A stretch of 64,000 nucleotides of DNA, from positions 22,391,106 through 22,455,105 of the forward strand of contig JASXTE010000001.1 of assembly GCA_030280995.1 (NCBI GenBank), in the 5' to 3' direction. This DNA is from Hemileia vastatrix (taxonomy: Eukaryota > Basidiomycota > Pucciniomycetes > Pucciniales > Zaghouaniaceae). The position numbers were made by a program, and so were the translations under genes. The notes under the pieces are model-generated. The model made no database searches and was not told where the DNA came from. It saw only the letters and a list, made by a program, of their open reading frames with translations. Shown here one piece after another: positions 46,083 through 57,070 of the stretch (positions are counted from its first letter, which is position 1; each line of letters opens with the position of its first letter).

Positions 46083-49000
46083 ATGTTTTCAAGTTATCTT
46101 ATTTTTACCATCTACATTCATTTTTTTTCATTTCCTCATGTTGAAAGCAGAGGTGGCTTCATCAAACCGATGGCTGTTCCCTCAGTTACATTTGAGTCAC
46201 CCCCTTTGCCTAATGAGGTTGCCAGTGTTAAAAATGACCAAGTTTCCCATGGTTTTGTTACTACTAGAAGGGGCCACTTCTATATTGGCGACCGCCTCTT
46301 TGATTTTAGGGGGTTCACGTAAGTGCTCCGGTATGACTTCACACTACTCAATTTAATATTTGATTGTTATCATCGCGCATTTCCAGTGCCCCGCACACTT
46401 TAGACGGTAGGTCGCTGTTGAAGAGAGGAAAATTACGCCAAACGTAGATGTAAAACAACTCGAATCTTTTAGATATAAAAATAAAACAGACGTCAATAAA
46501 CGATCTGCCCTATTAAGTGGTCTTTGCCGCTGTTACCTTTTAGATATAAAAATAAAACAGACGTCAATAAACGATCTGCCCTATTAAGTGGTCTTTGCCG
46601 CTGTTACCTAAAGATAAAAATAATGAAATAATATTGAGCGAGATAAAAGACGTAATACATAAACAGAATAACAGCTAAATACAAAAGTCTAACCTTTTAG
46701 ATATAAAAATAAAACAGACGTCAATAAACGATCTGCCCTATTAAGTGGTCTTTGCCGCTGTTACCTATGTACATGAATAAAATGGAAAATTAATAACAAG
46801 ATAAGTGTTTACAAATAACTAGTCCTGACCTAAAGATAAAAATAATGAAATAATATTGAGCAAGATAAAAGACGGGCAAAAAGAAATGACAAGACCCAGT
46901 ATTTAAGTTAGTGTCTCGCTCAATGAGGACAGGGATGAATGAATAGCATAAAATAAGAACAACATAGAAAAACGTGAGAAAAATAAGACGTGATGTGATC
47001 TCTATGGAGGTTGAGTCAATAACTACTCTTATAATTATAAAACGGATAAAAATAGAAAGAAAAACACAGTGAGTTAACTAGTTGTTCTTACACCCCTCCT
47101 TGCTATCAATCATACCGTTCAAACCAATTTTGTCTACAAATTTTCTGAATTTTTCCTTGCTAAGAGCCTTAGTAAAGACATCAGCAATCATATCAGTTGA
47201 TGGCGTATATTGTAGGTCAATTTTTCCAGACATTATTTGCTCTCTAATCCAATGAAATTGGATTTCAACATGCTTAGTTCTAGCGTGAAACATGGGATTT
47301 TTGCACAAAGAAATACAACCTTGATTATCGGAAAATAATTTTGAGGAAGATTTACAGTCAAATCCAAGGTCATTAAAGAGAGTCTGCATCCAAATTGCCT
47401 CTTGCGCTGCATCAACTGTAGCTTTAGATTCAGCTTCAGTAGTGCTAAGGGCAACTGTAGGTTGTTTCTTGCAGCGCCAACTGATAGCAGTACCATTGAT
47501 AATAAAAACATATCCAGTAGTTGAGCGTCGAGTAACTTGACAACCTGCCCAATCGGCATCAGCAAAACCAGTAGGAAGTGAATAACTGTAGTGACCCTCA
47601 TTGATAAAAGGATCATCTGAATGAAAAGTAAGTGATAGATTGATACTACCTCGCAGATAGCAAAGGACCCTTTTGAATGCCAACCAATGTTTAATACCAG
47701 GAGCATTTAAGTATTGTGCTAGTTGACTGTTTATGAAGGCAATATCTGGTCTAGTTGCCTGAGTGATGTAATTTAATCGACCCACTGCTCGTCGATAATT
47801 GATGTTGAGTTGAGAGAATTGTTTTATTTCGTCTTCAGTTGCTGGTACCAGTTGAGTGTTCATTGTCATTGGAGTACTAGATGGCTTGCAATTTGACATG
47901 TCATAAGAAGTGAGTAAATCCTTAATCTCCTGATCTTGACAAAGAGATAAGGTACCGGTATTTCTATTTCTCGTAACCCTCATTCCCAAAATAAATTTTG
48001 CATCTCCAAGATCTTCCATATCAAACTTTGATTGAATGGCAACTTTGAACCAATCAATATCCTTACCAAAAATGGAAAGGTCATCAACATGCACATGGAC
48101 GTAACAAGGATGAGTAGTACTTTCATGTATGAAGAGACAAGGATCCGCAGCTGAGGGATAAAAATTAAGGGAATAGAAGAAATTAATTAACTCTGTGTAC
48201 CAACACCTAGAGGCCTGCTTTAAACCATAAAGTGAACGCTTTAACAATAAAACTGGATTTTTAAGATTGGGAGGCCTTTTCATGCCTAGAGGAATTTTCA
48301 TATAAACGTCTTCGTCAGGTTTTCCATAGAGAAAAGCACCTTTGACATCCATCTGAATGAAATCCCAATCTTCTCGTGTTGCAAGACTGATGAGAACTCG
48401 TAATGTGGTGAGTCGTCCAGTTGGAGCAAAAGTCTCAAAATAATTTATTCCAGCTTTTTGTGAACAGCCTCGTGCACAAAGTCGAGCTTTATATTTTTGA
48501 ATGTGACCATCTGCATCTCTTTTAATCTTAAAAACCCATATGGACCCTATCGTAGGAACATTTTCTGGTTGTTCAACAATATTCCAGACACTTTGATTTT
48601 CTATCATTTTCAACTCTTGACTAATGGCATCGAGCCAAAAATCACCATCACATCGATTAATTGCTTCAAAATAAGTAAGTGGATCTGATAATTGAATGTC
48701 GGGTACATCATCATGTGTTGCATGTGCACTAATAACGTTTGTAATTGATAAGTAGTTTTTGATTTCAAAGGCTGAATTCAGCTTCCTTGGTATTCTTTTC
48801 CGACCACCTTCAATAATGTTGGATGAGTCAATTGAAGAGCTAATATCGTTAGAAGCAATGTTGGGAGTTAATTGATAATCCCAAAATCTATTAATGGATT
48901 TTGGTTTTTCAATGGGGGGATCTTCAGATTCAGTCGAAGGTATGTGATTTGACGAATGATTATCAGAGGGAGTTAAAGGTATATTTTCAGAGAAATCAGA

Positions 49001-52000
49001 TGTAATTGCGACAACATCTTCAGTAAAGATTTCTGACAATTGTGTTTCTGACGATAAGTCCTGAATAGGAAAAGACGTTTCATCAAAAATTACATTATGT
49101 GAGTATATTATCTTTTTATTATCAAGTCGAAGCAATCGATATGATGTCACATCTTCAGCATAGCCCAGAAAACAGCATTTTATTGAATTCGTATAAAATT
49201 TTCCTCCTCTTTTTGACTTGTCAATGAGTGCATAAGCAGCACATCCAAAAACTTTAAGATGATCGTATTTTGCATCCTTGCCAAACCTCACTTTAAATGG
49301 TGTATCAAAACTCAATGAAGCCGATGGTAATCTGTTCTCAAGATAGACTGCAGTGTTGACTGCTTCGCCCCAGAACTCAATCGGCATTTTTGCATGAAAA
49401 AGTAAAGATTTAGCCATTTCGGTGGTAATTCTGTTGCCACGTTCCGCAATAGGATTTTGCTGTGGCGTATAAGGAGAAGTAACAATCATTTTAAAGCCAT
49501 CTTTGACACTTAAATCTTTGAAATCTTTATTTATGAATTCGCTTCCACCATCACACACGAAATTGCCAATTTTAAGATTTGATAAATTCTCTATTTGAGT
49601 TTTAAATTGCAAAAATGCTTTGAAAGTATCAGATTTATTAGATAAAAGGAATACAAAGCGATAAGATGAATAAGAATCTGTAATTTTGAAATAATAATTG
49701 GCTCCTCCGTAAGTTGCAGGAGTAATTTTGCCACTTAAATCACAATGTAAGAATTCTAGAAAGCGAGTTCCTCTTGGGACAGTTCCTAAAAATGGACTAT
49801 GATGGTGCTTGGCATTCACACAGGGCTCACAGAAATTAAAATCATCGCATAATTTAAACCCTATTTTAGACTGAATTTTATCAAGATATTGGGAATTCGA
49901 ATGTCCTAATCTGAAGTGCCAAAGCATTTTTGAGTTTGAAGTGTAAAGAGATTTGAAAACGGGAACATGGTGCTCACCAAAATTGGCATTCAACACTACA
50001 AGTCCTTCAGAGTCATCCCATTTGCCATCAAGAATAATTTCGTTCGACCTTGTGATTGTTAATTCTCCATTAGAATTCATGTGTTGATCACAACCATGTG
50101 AGATAAACGGGCCGATTCCAATAAGGTTTTGGCTGATTTCAGGAACATGCAAGCAGTCAGTCAAAGTTATGACTTCCCTCGGTGTGACAAGGTTCACCGA
50201 ACCCTTTCCCGAGCTATAAATTATGGTGCCATTACCAAGCTTGATTGGACGACGGAAGCGAGAGTATGTTTTAAAATTTGACCGTTTCTTGATCATATGA
50301 ACAGTTGCTCCGCTGTCAAAAATGAGCATTTTCGAAGAGGTATTTGAAATATTTGCTTTGAAAATTTTTGCAGGTCCACAGCTGATACTTGCATGTACTT
50401 CTTCGCTAGCTTTGGAACTATTAGCAGTTACTCGATTTTTACGTTTTTCCGGATGCAATTGAAAACAATCCTCTTCAGAATGTTTCGCTTTCGGATTATG
50501 TTTTCCGTCTCGACAAAATTCCCACTTTGGTTTTTGATTAGATTTTGTTTTATTTATCAAGGCAGAATGAGATGATGTGGAATTCTCTGATTCAATTTCA
50601 GAAGAAAGACGGGCCAATCGTGAGAGTAGATTAGAAAGGGAAAGATGGGTTTGAGTCACTTCACAAGCATGTAGAATCAATGCCTTATGGGTTGAGTAAC
50701 ATTCTGGCAATTGTCTCAATAATCGATGTGCTTCATTTTCACTTTCAACTGAGACACCAACAGACCCCAGCTCATTAATTCTGGTTCGTAGATCATTCAC
50801 GAAGCTCATAAGATTGCCTTCTTGGCATTTGACATCGTGATATCGGGCAAATATCGAGGCACGGTTTGACGCATCGGCTGCAGCATATTGGTTGCTCAGC
50901 TTTGTCCAGATTTGCCAAGGCTTGTCCATATCATCATCAGTCACAAAAGCAGCAATATTGGCGGCGTCAAGTTTTGAAATGAGAATGTTTGTTGCCTTGT
51001 CGGCTCTCTTTTGAAAATCTAACTTAAGACTTTGGGCAGCGTCTTCCGGCGGCGGTTGTTCAAGACCAAATACAAGGTTTTTGAGATCCTGATAAGTGAG
51101 CAGGGCTCTCATTCTTATCCTCCATTCATGGAAATTTCCGACACTCAGTACAGGAATATTTCTGAGGGTATTGCCAGAGGAATCATTATTTGAGTCCATT
51201 TTCGATGGTGATGAAGGACGGGCAGTATTAAAACTTGTTGACGAGTCATCAGATTCGTTCGTTGAAGCTGGAGATGGGATTGTAAATATATCGTTTGATG
51301 ACATTCACAAGGACACTGGGCCCATAACCTAAAACAACTCGAATCTTTTAGATATAAAAATAAAACAGACGTCAATAAACGATCTGCCCTATTAAGTGGT
51401 CTTTGCCGCTGTTACCTTTTAGATATAAAAATAAAACAGACGTCAATAAACGATCTGCCCTATTAAGTGGTCTTTGCCGCTGTTACCTAAAGATAAAAAT
51501 AATGAAATAATATTGAGCGAGATAAAAGACGTAATACATAAACAGAATAACAGCTAAATACAAAAGTCTAACCTTTTAGATATAAAAATAAAACAGACGT
51601 CAATAAACGATCTGCCCTATTAAGTGGTCTTTGCCGCTGTTACCTATGTACATGAATAAAATGGAAAATTAATAACAAGATAAGTGTTTACAAATAACTA
51701 GTCCTGACCTAAAGATAAAAATAATGAAATAATATTGAGCAAGATAAAAGACGGGCAAAAAGAAATGACAAGACCCAGTATTTAAGTTAGTGTCTCGCTC
51801 AATGAGGACAGGGATGAATGAATAGCATAAAATAAGAACAACATAGAAAAACGTGAGAAAAATAAGACGTGATGTGATCTCTATGGAGGTTGAGTCAATA
51901 ACTACTCTTATAATTATAAAACGGATAAAAATAGAAAGAAAAACACAGTGAGTTAACTAGTTGTTCTTACAAGATGTACAAGAATAATTGACAACTTTTT

Positions 52001-54797
52001 ACTTCAGGAACTGTTTTTGAAAATGCTGACACAATGGCGTCCATTGCCGGTTTTGGCTCCCCCGTTACGAGAATATATACCCTTAAGGTTTCCAATTCGC
52101 AGTTTGGACTTTCCACTCCCCCAAATGATGCTCACATTGCTGGTTGGAATAACCAGACACAAGGTACGTAATAAGTTTTCACTCTTTTTGAAATCAACAT
52201 GGGCGAAACAAAGTCACGAGCGGCGTTCGAGTGGCAAGTTACGGGACTCTGAGACAGAAACGCAACATTAGCTTGAAATTTGATATCTGTCTTCGCTGAA
52301 CCTAAAAGTGGCATTCTAGTTGAGGTTTTTTGACCTGCACAGGTTCTGCTATGGCAGTTAGAATTCATGGTTAATACAAAACAACAGCTTAATAAAGCAA
52401 TGTATAGCGCAGTGAAGTGATGAATTAGACCTATGACAGCAGCTCCATTTGATTAATTGGCTTCGAGGAAGAGCGCGTCTATGAGCTTGTCCTGTCGGGT
52501 TAACGCAACTTGCCACCCGATTGCCGATCAATAATAAAATATATTTTATAGAACATTAGCTTACAATATTGCACTCATCCCAAATTTACACTTTTAGATT
52601 GGATTTACACGGAGTCCAAGTGGCAGCAATTTGACCGAGCGTGAGAAAAGTTTTTAAAGCTAGTTTGATGGTTTTAGTTTTAATGGTTTTTTGAAATTTT
52701 TTTAGACTTGACTTGGCGGCAAAATATGGAGTCAAGATTATTTTCCCAATTATTAATCAAGTTAGTATTAGTCCAACCTTAGGATGAATATGATCTGGCA
52801 CTAACAGATAAAGAGTGTGTAGGATTATGGAGCCCCAGACTCAGATTTTGTGGGAAACTTCAATGATGTAAGATTTTGATTAACAGATTCTTCCATAAAA
52901 CATTCTAAAATGTTTGAACAGCTCATACGTCATAGATTTAATATATCCAATTATGGAGATGCGCAAGCACGCGTAGACTGGTTCGTGGACAAAGGGATTC
53001 GTGACGACTTCAAAAAAATTATTAAATATTTGTTGACGAGGAAAAACACTGTAAATGGACGAATATACGGACAGGATGATACTTTTCTTGCATTTCAAAC
53101 AGGAAACGAAATGAACCATGGTATTCGCGTGTTCAACGGAACTAATCCCAGCTTTACACGTAAGGATTGATTGAATTCGTTGATACTTTCCAATCTAATG
53201 ATATTCTCTTTCAGGTGTCAATCCGGCTCCGGCTGAGGTAATTGAATAATTGTTCACTCAGGGATCCTTAGCTAATGATGATGTGTTTTCATGGCCATAG
53301 TGGACCATCGACATTGCAAGATACATCAAAGGTTTCGCGCCCAACACTTTAGTGATGGATGGAAGCTAGTGAGCTATTTTCACTGGGCGCGCAATTAAGT
53401 TCTGAAACACTTGCATGTTTTGATCTTGCGCCCAGAGATATTTATTATCTCTTTCTTTTCAACCTGCAATTTTTAACATAACCCGCTTTTTTTGAACAGC
53501 TCTCGAAATCCTGATCCTCTAGTTGCTTGGCCCGAAGAAAGTTTAAAATCAGAATTTGTTGATGCTTTTGATTATCATTTCTATGGTGATGGAGATATTG
53601 ATTCTTTCCCGAGGTGAGAGCTTTAGCTGTTGAGCTTTAGTACTTTTTTTAATTCAGTTTTCATTGTGTCTAAGGTTAAATGACCGAGTAAATCAGTTTG
53701 GAAAAGCTTTAGTAATTGCTGAGCAAGGGTTTTGTAAGCAATTTTTCTGTTGGATGTCTATCCTGAGCTAACTTTTTACCTTAGACTCAAACGTATCCAC
53801 ATTTGAGAGATCTTATAAAGTTATTACTTCTGGTGGAGCCTTGACTTGGTCCCTACGACCCCACTCTGAACACTCTGGATTTGTTACTCACAGCGAAGGA
53901 AACGGTATTTTCTCGTAAATTTTTATCATAGTATTGTAATATGTACGATATTAATGGCTATGATCCCGTGAATATCAAGTTATCATGTACCTGGATGGCT
54001 CAATCAAACGTCAAAGCAGTTTGATCAAAGAGAATATGGCGTTGTTCGCGCAACATATCAAGCAAGGTATTGCATCAAAGTTGAATTAAGAAATGACTTA
54101 GAGTTTTAATTTAACAACATTTATCTTTTAGTTTTGATATTTTGAACAAGCCTGTGCCAGCCTATCCAGTTCCTAAAGCACCCTTTACATTTTTTGCAAC
54201 TAACGGTAGCATGACCGGTATTTCTTTTAAAGGTGCTGCCTGGGCAGAGCATTATGAAATTTGGGTGGTCAGTCTTCAGCTATCGTTTTCCGAAATGACC
54301 CAAGTCTCACTTTTTTTGTTTAGGCTGCTGGGAACTCATATGTCCAGGTGGGTTAGAAATGCATACATTTTTGTATCAGAAACTCCAATTTGATCCCTTG
54401 AAAATTATAGGTTTCTTCGTCTGTGTTAGATAACGTTGATAGCGGCGAATTATTCTACCCTATAACTATTCAAGATCCAGGAACTATATCCGTTTCGGTC
54501 GTTCCCCGTCCATTTCAACCAATTATAACTGAATATTCGCAATATATAGATACCAAGTGGCGCACCTATTACGGTGACTCACCACCAGTGACAAATGCAG
54601 GGGCTGATGCAAACCTGATTCGCCGATTCATAAGCAGGGTACTACAAAAAAGGAGTTTAGCCGATGGACTTGGACGAAGGGCTGAGGAGGAGAAAAAAGC
54701 ACAAGTTGGTGCATGGTTTTCTGTTCGTAGTGTTAGTGTAAATGGAACAGCGGGCCCATTTTCAAAGCCTATATTCTTTTCACCCGATTATTTTTAA
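46083..54797 (+). CDS. Secreted GH5 endo-beta-mannanase-like glycosidase, 16 exons
   Basis: Exons: 46083-46318, 46387-46406, 52008-52163, 52598-52640, 52706-52760, 52823-52867, 52922-53159, 53215-53237, 53301-53368, 53500-53613, 53675-53733, 53785-53914, 53980-54066, 54132-54267, 54324-54347 and 54411-54797. All junctions keep frame and give 606 residues. Residues 1-22 (MFSSYLIFTIYIHFFSF) look like a signal peptide. Glu248 in QTGNEMN fits the GH5 acid/base and Glu349 in VIAEQGF the nucleophile. Upstream are FRGFTAPHTLDG and the barrel segment KIIFPIINQDYG. The substrate is probably mannan or glucan in the wall or host wall, by family. Intron 2 (5.6 kb) holds an antisense copia. Without it the intron would be 75 bp. 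Intron 3 is 434 bp, others 50-131 bp. A start at 46083 is chosen because it gives the signal peptide. Confidence 0.85.
46446..46450 (+). repeat. Target-site duplication AGATG of the copia (left)
   Basis: AGATG occurs at 46446-46450 and again at 51972-51976, directly outside the two LTRs. Five bases is the usual duplication for Ty1/copia elements. Confidence 0.9.
46451..47092 (-). repeat. 3' LTR of the copia element
   Basis: 642 bp. In element orientation it starts TGTAAGAACAAC (47092) and ends GTTGTTTTA (46451). It matches the 5' LTR (51330-51971) in length and, in every stretch compared, in sequence. It contains three copies of a 71-bp unit (46467-46537, 46538-46608, 46695-46765) and two of a 44-bp unit (46609-46652, 46831-46874). 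A purine tract AAGGAGGGG lies just upstream in the element (47093-47101), inside the end of the pol frame. Confidence 0.92.
47078..51304 (-). CDS. Ty1/copia gag-pol polyprotein, intact, 1408 aa
   Basis: A single open frame from the ATG at 51304 to a TAG that lies inside the 3' LTR. Order: gag (about 1-300) with a C-H-H-C type knuckle variant at 264-280 (CRDGKHNPKAKHSEEDC), protease with DSGAT near 330, integrase with the zinc-binding part at about 463-497 and catalytic Asp522, Asp585 and Glu621, then RT (about 900-1180) with HVDD at about 1072-1075 in place of the usual YVDD, and RNase H (about 1230-1400) with DADWAG. This order (integrase before RT) is diagnostic of Ty1/copia. The clean frame and matching LTRs suggest recent activity. 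It lies antisense inside intron 2 of the GH5 gene. Confidence 0.93.
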   Translation of the reverse strand: MSSNDIFTIPSPASTNESDDSSTSFNTARPSSPSKMDSNNDSSGNTLRNIPVLSVGNFHEWRIRMRALLTYQDLKNLVFGLEQPPPEDAAQSLKLDFQKRADKATNILISKLDAANIAAFVTDDDMDKPWQIWTKLSNQYAAADASNRASIFARYHDVKCQEGNLMSFVNDLRTRINELGSVGVSVESENEAHRLLRQLPECYSTHKALILHACEVTQTHLSLSNLLSRLARLSSEIESENSTSSHSALINKTKSNQKPKWEFCRDGKHNPKAKHSEEDCFQLHPEKRKNRVTANSSKASEEVHASISCGPAKIFKANISNTSSKMLIFDSGATVHMIKKRSNFKTYSRFRRPIKLGNGTIIYSSGKGSVNLVTPREVITLTDCLHVPEISQNLIGIGPFISHGCDQHMNSNGELTITRSNEIILDGKWDDSEGLVVLNANFGEHHVPVFKSLYTSNSKMLWHFRLGHSNSQYLDKIQSKIGFKLCDDFNFCEPCVNAKHHHSPFLGTVPRGTRFLEFLHCDLSGKITPATYGGANYYFKITDSYSSYRFVFLLSNKSDTFKAFLQFKTQIENLSNLKIGNFVCDGGSEFINKDFKDLSVKDGFKMIVTSPYTPQQNPIAERGNRITTEMAKSLLFHAKMPIEFWGEAVNTAVYLENRLPSASLSFDTPFKVRFGKDAKYDHLKVFGCAAYALIDKSKRGGKFYTNSIKCCFLGYAEDVTSYRLLRLDNKKIIYSHNVIFDETSFPIQDLSSETQLSEIFTEDVVAITSDFSENIPLTPSDNHSSNHIPSTESEDPPIEKPKSINRFWDYQLTPNIASNDISSSIDSSNIIEGGRKRIPRKLNSAFEIKNYLSITNVISAHATHDDVPDIQLSDPLTYFEAINRCDGDFWLDAISQELKMIENQSVWNIVEQPENVPTIGSIWVFKIKRDADGHIQKYKARLCARGCSQKAGINYFETFAPTGRLTTLRVLISLATREDWDFIQMDVKGAFLYGKPDEDVYMKIPLGMKRPPNLKNPVLLLKRSLYGLKQASRCWYTELINFFYSLNFYPSAADPCLFIHESTTHPCYVHVHVDDLSIFGKDIDWFKVAIQSKFDMEDLGDAKFILGMRVTRNRNTGTLSLCQDQEIKDLLTSYDMSNCKPSSTPMTMNTQLVPATEDEIKQFSQLNINYRRAVGRLNYITQATRPDIAFINSQLAQYLNAPGIKHWLAFKRVLCYLRGSINLSLTFHSDDPFINEGHYSYSLPTGFADADWAGCQVTRRSTTGYVFIINGTAISWRCKKQPTVALSTTEAESKATVDAAQEAIWMQTLFNDLGFDCKSSSKLFSDNQGCISLCKNPMFHARTKHVEIQFHWIREQIMSGKIDLQYTPSTDMIADVFTKALSKEKFRKFVDKIGLNGMIDSKEGCKNN
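51305..51329 (-). other. Copia primer-binding site, half-tRNA type
   Basis: Directly after the 5' LTR the element reads GGTTATGGGCCCAGTG. Its complement, CACTGGGCCCATAACC, matches the anticodon arm of eukaryotic initiator tRNA-Met (GCTGGGCCCATAACC around the CAT anticodon) rather than its 3' end. This is the primer used by Drosophila copia, where a cleaved half tRNA primes synthesis. Confidence 0.7.
51330..51971 (-). repeat. 5' LTR of the copia element
   Basis: 642 bp with the same 71-bp triplicate and 44-bp duplicate units as the 3' LTR (71-bp units at about 51346, 51417 and 51574). It is followed by AGATG (51972-51976) and the rest of GH5 intron 2. Confidence 0.92.
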
Positions 54798-55300
54798 AGG
54801 TTTAGGAAACGTTTTTGGTATTTTTTGTCAAAAAATTACATTCATTATACACATTCATACACTAACTTGAGTGATAAGGAATACAGTGATAAATTGAGTG
54901 CCAGTCGTGCTCTTAGATTATACATTTGTCAGCCAAGAAACAGAGAAGAGACATGATCAAGCGAAAGAAAAATCTAATTACATTTCATTCAAGAGCCACA
55001 AATTCTCCAGATATAAAAAGTATGACAAATGTTAATCTTGTCATGGGGTGCAATCAAGTAAAAAAAAAGTGCACAAAGAATGACAAGAGGGTCAAGAATT
55101 ATTTTTCTTGCTGTAACAATTACGCAACAGTTAGGCAACATTTGGTTTTAGCACTCAAGGGTCATAAATGCAAAAAAAAAAAAAAAAAAAAAGTTTTGTA
55201 GCTATTGCATAATTGCTGCGCTCCATGGCAAAATAAACATGTGCTGTAGTGTAAAATAGGTTATTCAACATTAGTAATATATCCTAATTCCTAACAGAGA
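54798..55300. other. GH5 3' flank, no gene supported
   Basis: After the GH5 stop there is AT-rich flank. An ORF at 54926-55201 is Lys-rich and ends in a run of about 19 A (55173-55191). It has no motif or intron and is not taken as a gene. The A run could be the tail of a retroposed sequence. Confidence 0.45.
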
Positions 55301-55539
55301 GTGGAACAGGCAAGACTGACTACCCATGGGTTTGGGTACTATCACAATAGGTTATGGGCATATAAGCCAGTTTTGTGCACCAGCTCCTTATCCTGTTATT
55401 TGTGTTCCAAAAGTTTTTTTCTTTTTGCACTCTCCCTCTTCCTTACACTCTCTTCTGTATGGTCATTGAAATCTTCTAAACAATGGTCTACATCCCCTTC
55501 TCTGTCATCTGAGTCATCCTCTTATTCATTTACCAATAT

Positions 55540-56136
55540 GTCTGATGCTTCTACTTCAAACCCTCAAACATCTTCCAAGAAAAAAGGAAAATCTTGTGAT
55601 CTACCCCCTCATGTTCCTGATGAACAGGATCCTTGTGGCTTACCAGAACTTGTCCAGGCCATTCTTCATGGTGCCCCCTTTACAAGACTGTGAAGGAAAT
55701 TCAACTCTTCAGTAGGAATAGTGTAATCCTAACTGATGATAGGTTTAATTGCAATTTATGGAATCTGAATATCAAACAAACCCTTGTAACTTTTCTATTA
55801 ACAGAAAATTACCTCAAAGGTCCAATACCAAATAATTTATTTGATGTGAAAATTGATAAGCTGGCCTTTGAAATTGTCCTCAATTATGTTGCTGACGTTC
55901 ATAAGGAATCAATAGCGCACATCCATCCTGACTATGATACTTTTACCTTTCTTGTCAATGTGGCATACATCTCCCAAGGATGCAGCAAAAGTCTCTGGAG
56001 CACAGAAATGACTCAGTTCTCACAAAGCGCAACAATGGGGTTGGCAAGAAGGATGGTTGTGGAAGAGCAACTAAGGGGTCTTCAAAAGTGCAGGAAAAGT
56101 AGACTCTCCATGCACACTTTTTTAGGGGTAGTATGA
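55540..56136 (+). pseudogene. Copia-type gag fragment
   Basis: A start reading MSDASTSNPQTSSKKKG (about 55540) leads into a frame that ends at 55693 and continues in another frame from about 55690 (VKEIQLFSRNSVILTDDRF...CNLWNLNIKQTL), with a shape like the N-terminal part of a Ty1/copia gag. It ends near 56136 with no pol. It differs from the gag of the intact copia. The assignment is tentative and it could be another retroelement gag. Confidence 0.45.
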
Positions 56137-56974
56137 ATATACAAGCAGTGGCAATCAGAGATAAAGTAAAGTGTATAACAGACTATAAGGAGAGACTATA
56201 ATATGTACTTGAGGAAGCCACAACCATCACTAGAAGCATAGTATGGATTAAGTGGTATGCAGAAATAAGAGAGGGTATGAGTTTCATACTTAGAGATATG
56301 AAATAGTTTTTAGATGTAAGCTACAAAGACACAGGGGCGGTAGAAAACTTAGATAGGAAAAAGTAGTGCTAGAAGGACAAGTGGGTTGATAAGCAGTGCT
56401 CAACAAATAGAAGAAAGAGAAGTAAGACTTGAATGAAGGGTAATTACTTAGCACAAGGGGTTTCAAAATTAGTGTATACTCACACAGCAAGCATAGGTTG
56501 TTATAATAGGTATGAAAGGTGGTACAGTACTTATTATATAGTTAGTAATCTCAAGAAGTATAGGGTATGTATGGAAAGGTGAATAATCAGGCACTAATAG
56601 TAGTTTTACAGCATTTTTTCAAGTGCTATTAGAACCAGGTTTAATTCCAACAAATGTACTTAGATTATTGAAATACTTAGTTACCATTTGATATTCTTGT
56701 AGTAGCACTGATCTTGTGTAGGAGAACCAGTGGGTGAAGTAAGATAAGAAGTTATAGATATATTTTATTTTTTTTGTACCCAAGGGGTGTGCATACCGGA
56801 AGTAGCACTGTAGAGTTATTTTATTGCTACAGTAAGGATAGTATTGGATAGAGCCCTTCAGGAGGGAGCTACTGAGAATAAATCTAGCCAACAGATATAT
56901 TACTTATATTAAATTATATTATCTCTTTTCTTTAAAAGATCTCTATAAATTCATTCTACTTTCTTCCCCACAAA
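56137..56974. other. Spacer, nothing recognisable
   Basis: The sequence is moderately AT-rich with no supported ORF or terminal repeat. Small minus-strand ORFs (56290-56490 and 56619-56891) lack motifs. Confidence 0.5.
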
Positions 56975-57070
56975 CACCACACAATATTTGGGGGGGACTT
57001 GCTAGCAAGTCCTCAACTTGAAGTCAGATGGAAATCAGATGGAACTCAGACTGAAGTAATACTGAACTTT
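56975..57070 (+). mobile_element. Fragment of a CACCACA-type MITE
   Basis: It begins CACCACACAATATTTGGGGG and continues GACTTGCTAGCAAGTC, then has the GAACTCAGACTGAA direct repeats of the family. It stops at about 57070 without the second end, so it is a truncated copy of the elements at 12194 and 15244. Confidence 0.6.

Noticed and set aside
54926..55201. Lys-rich ORF of 91 codons ending in poly-Lys
   Set aside because: The poly-Lys tail comes from a run of A and no domain is seen.
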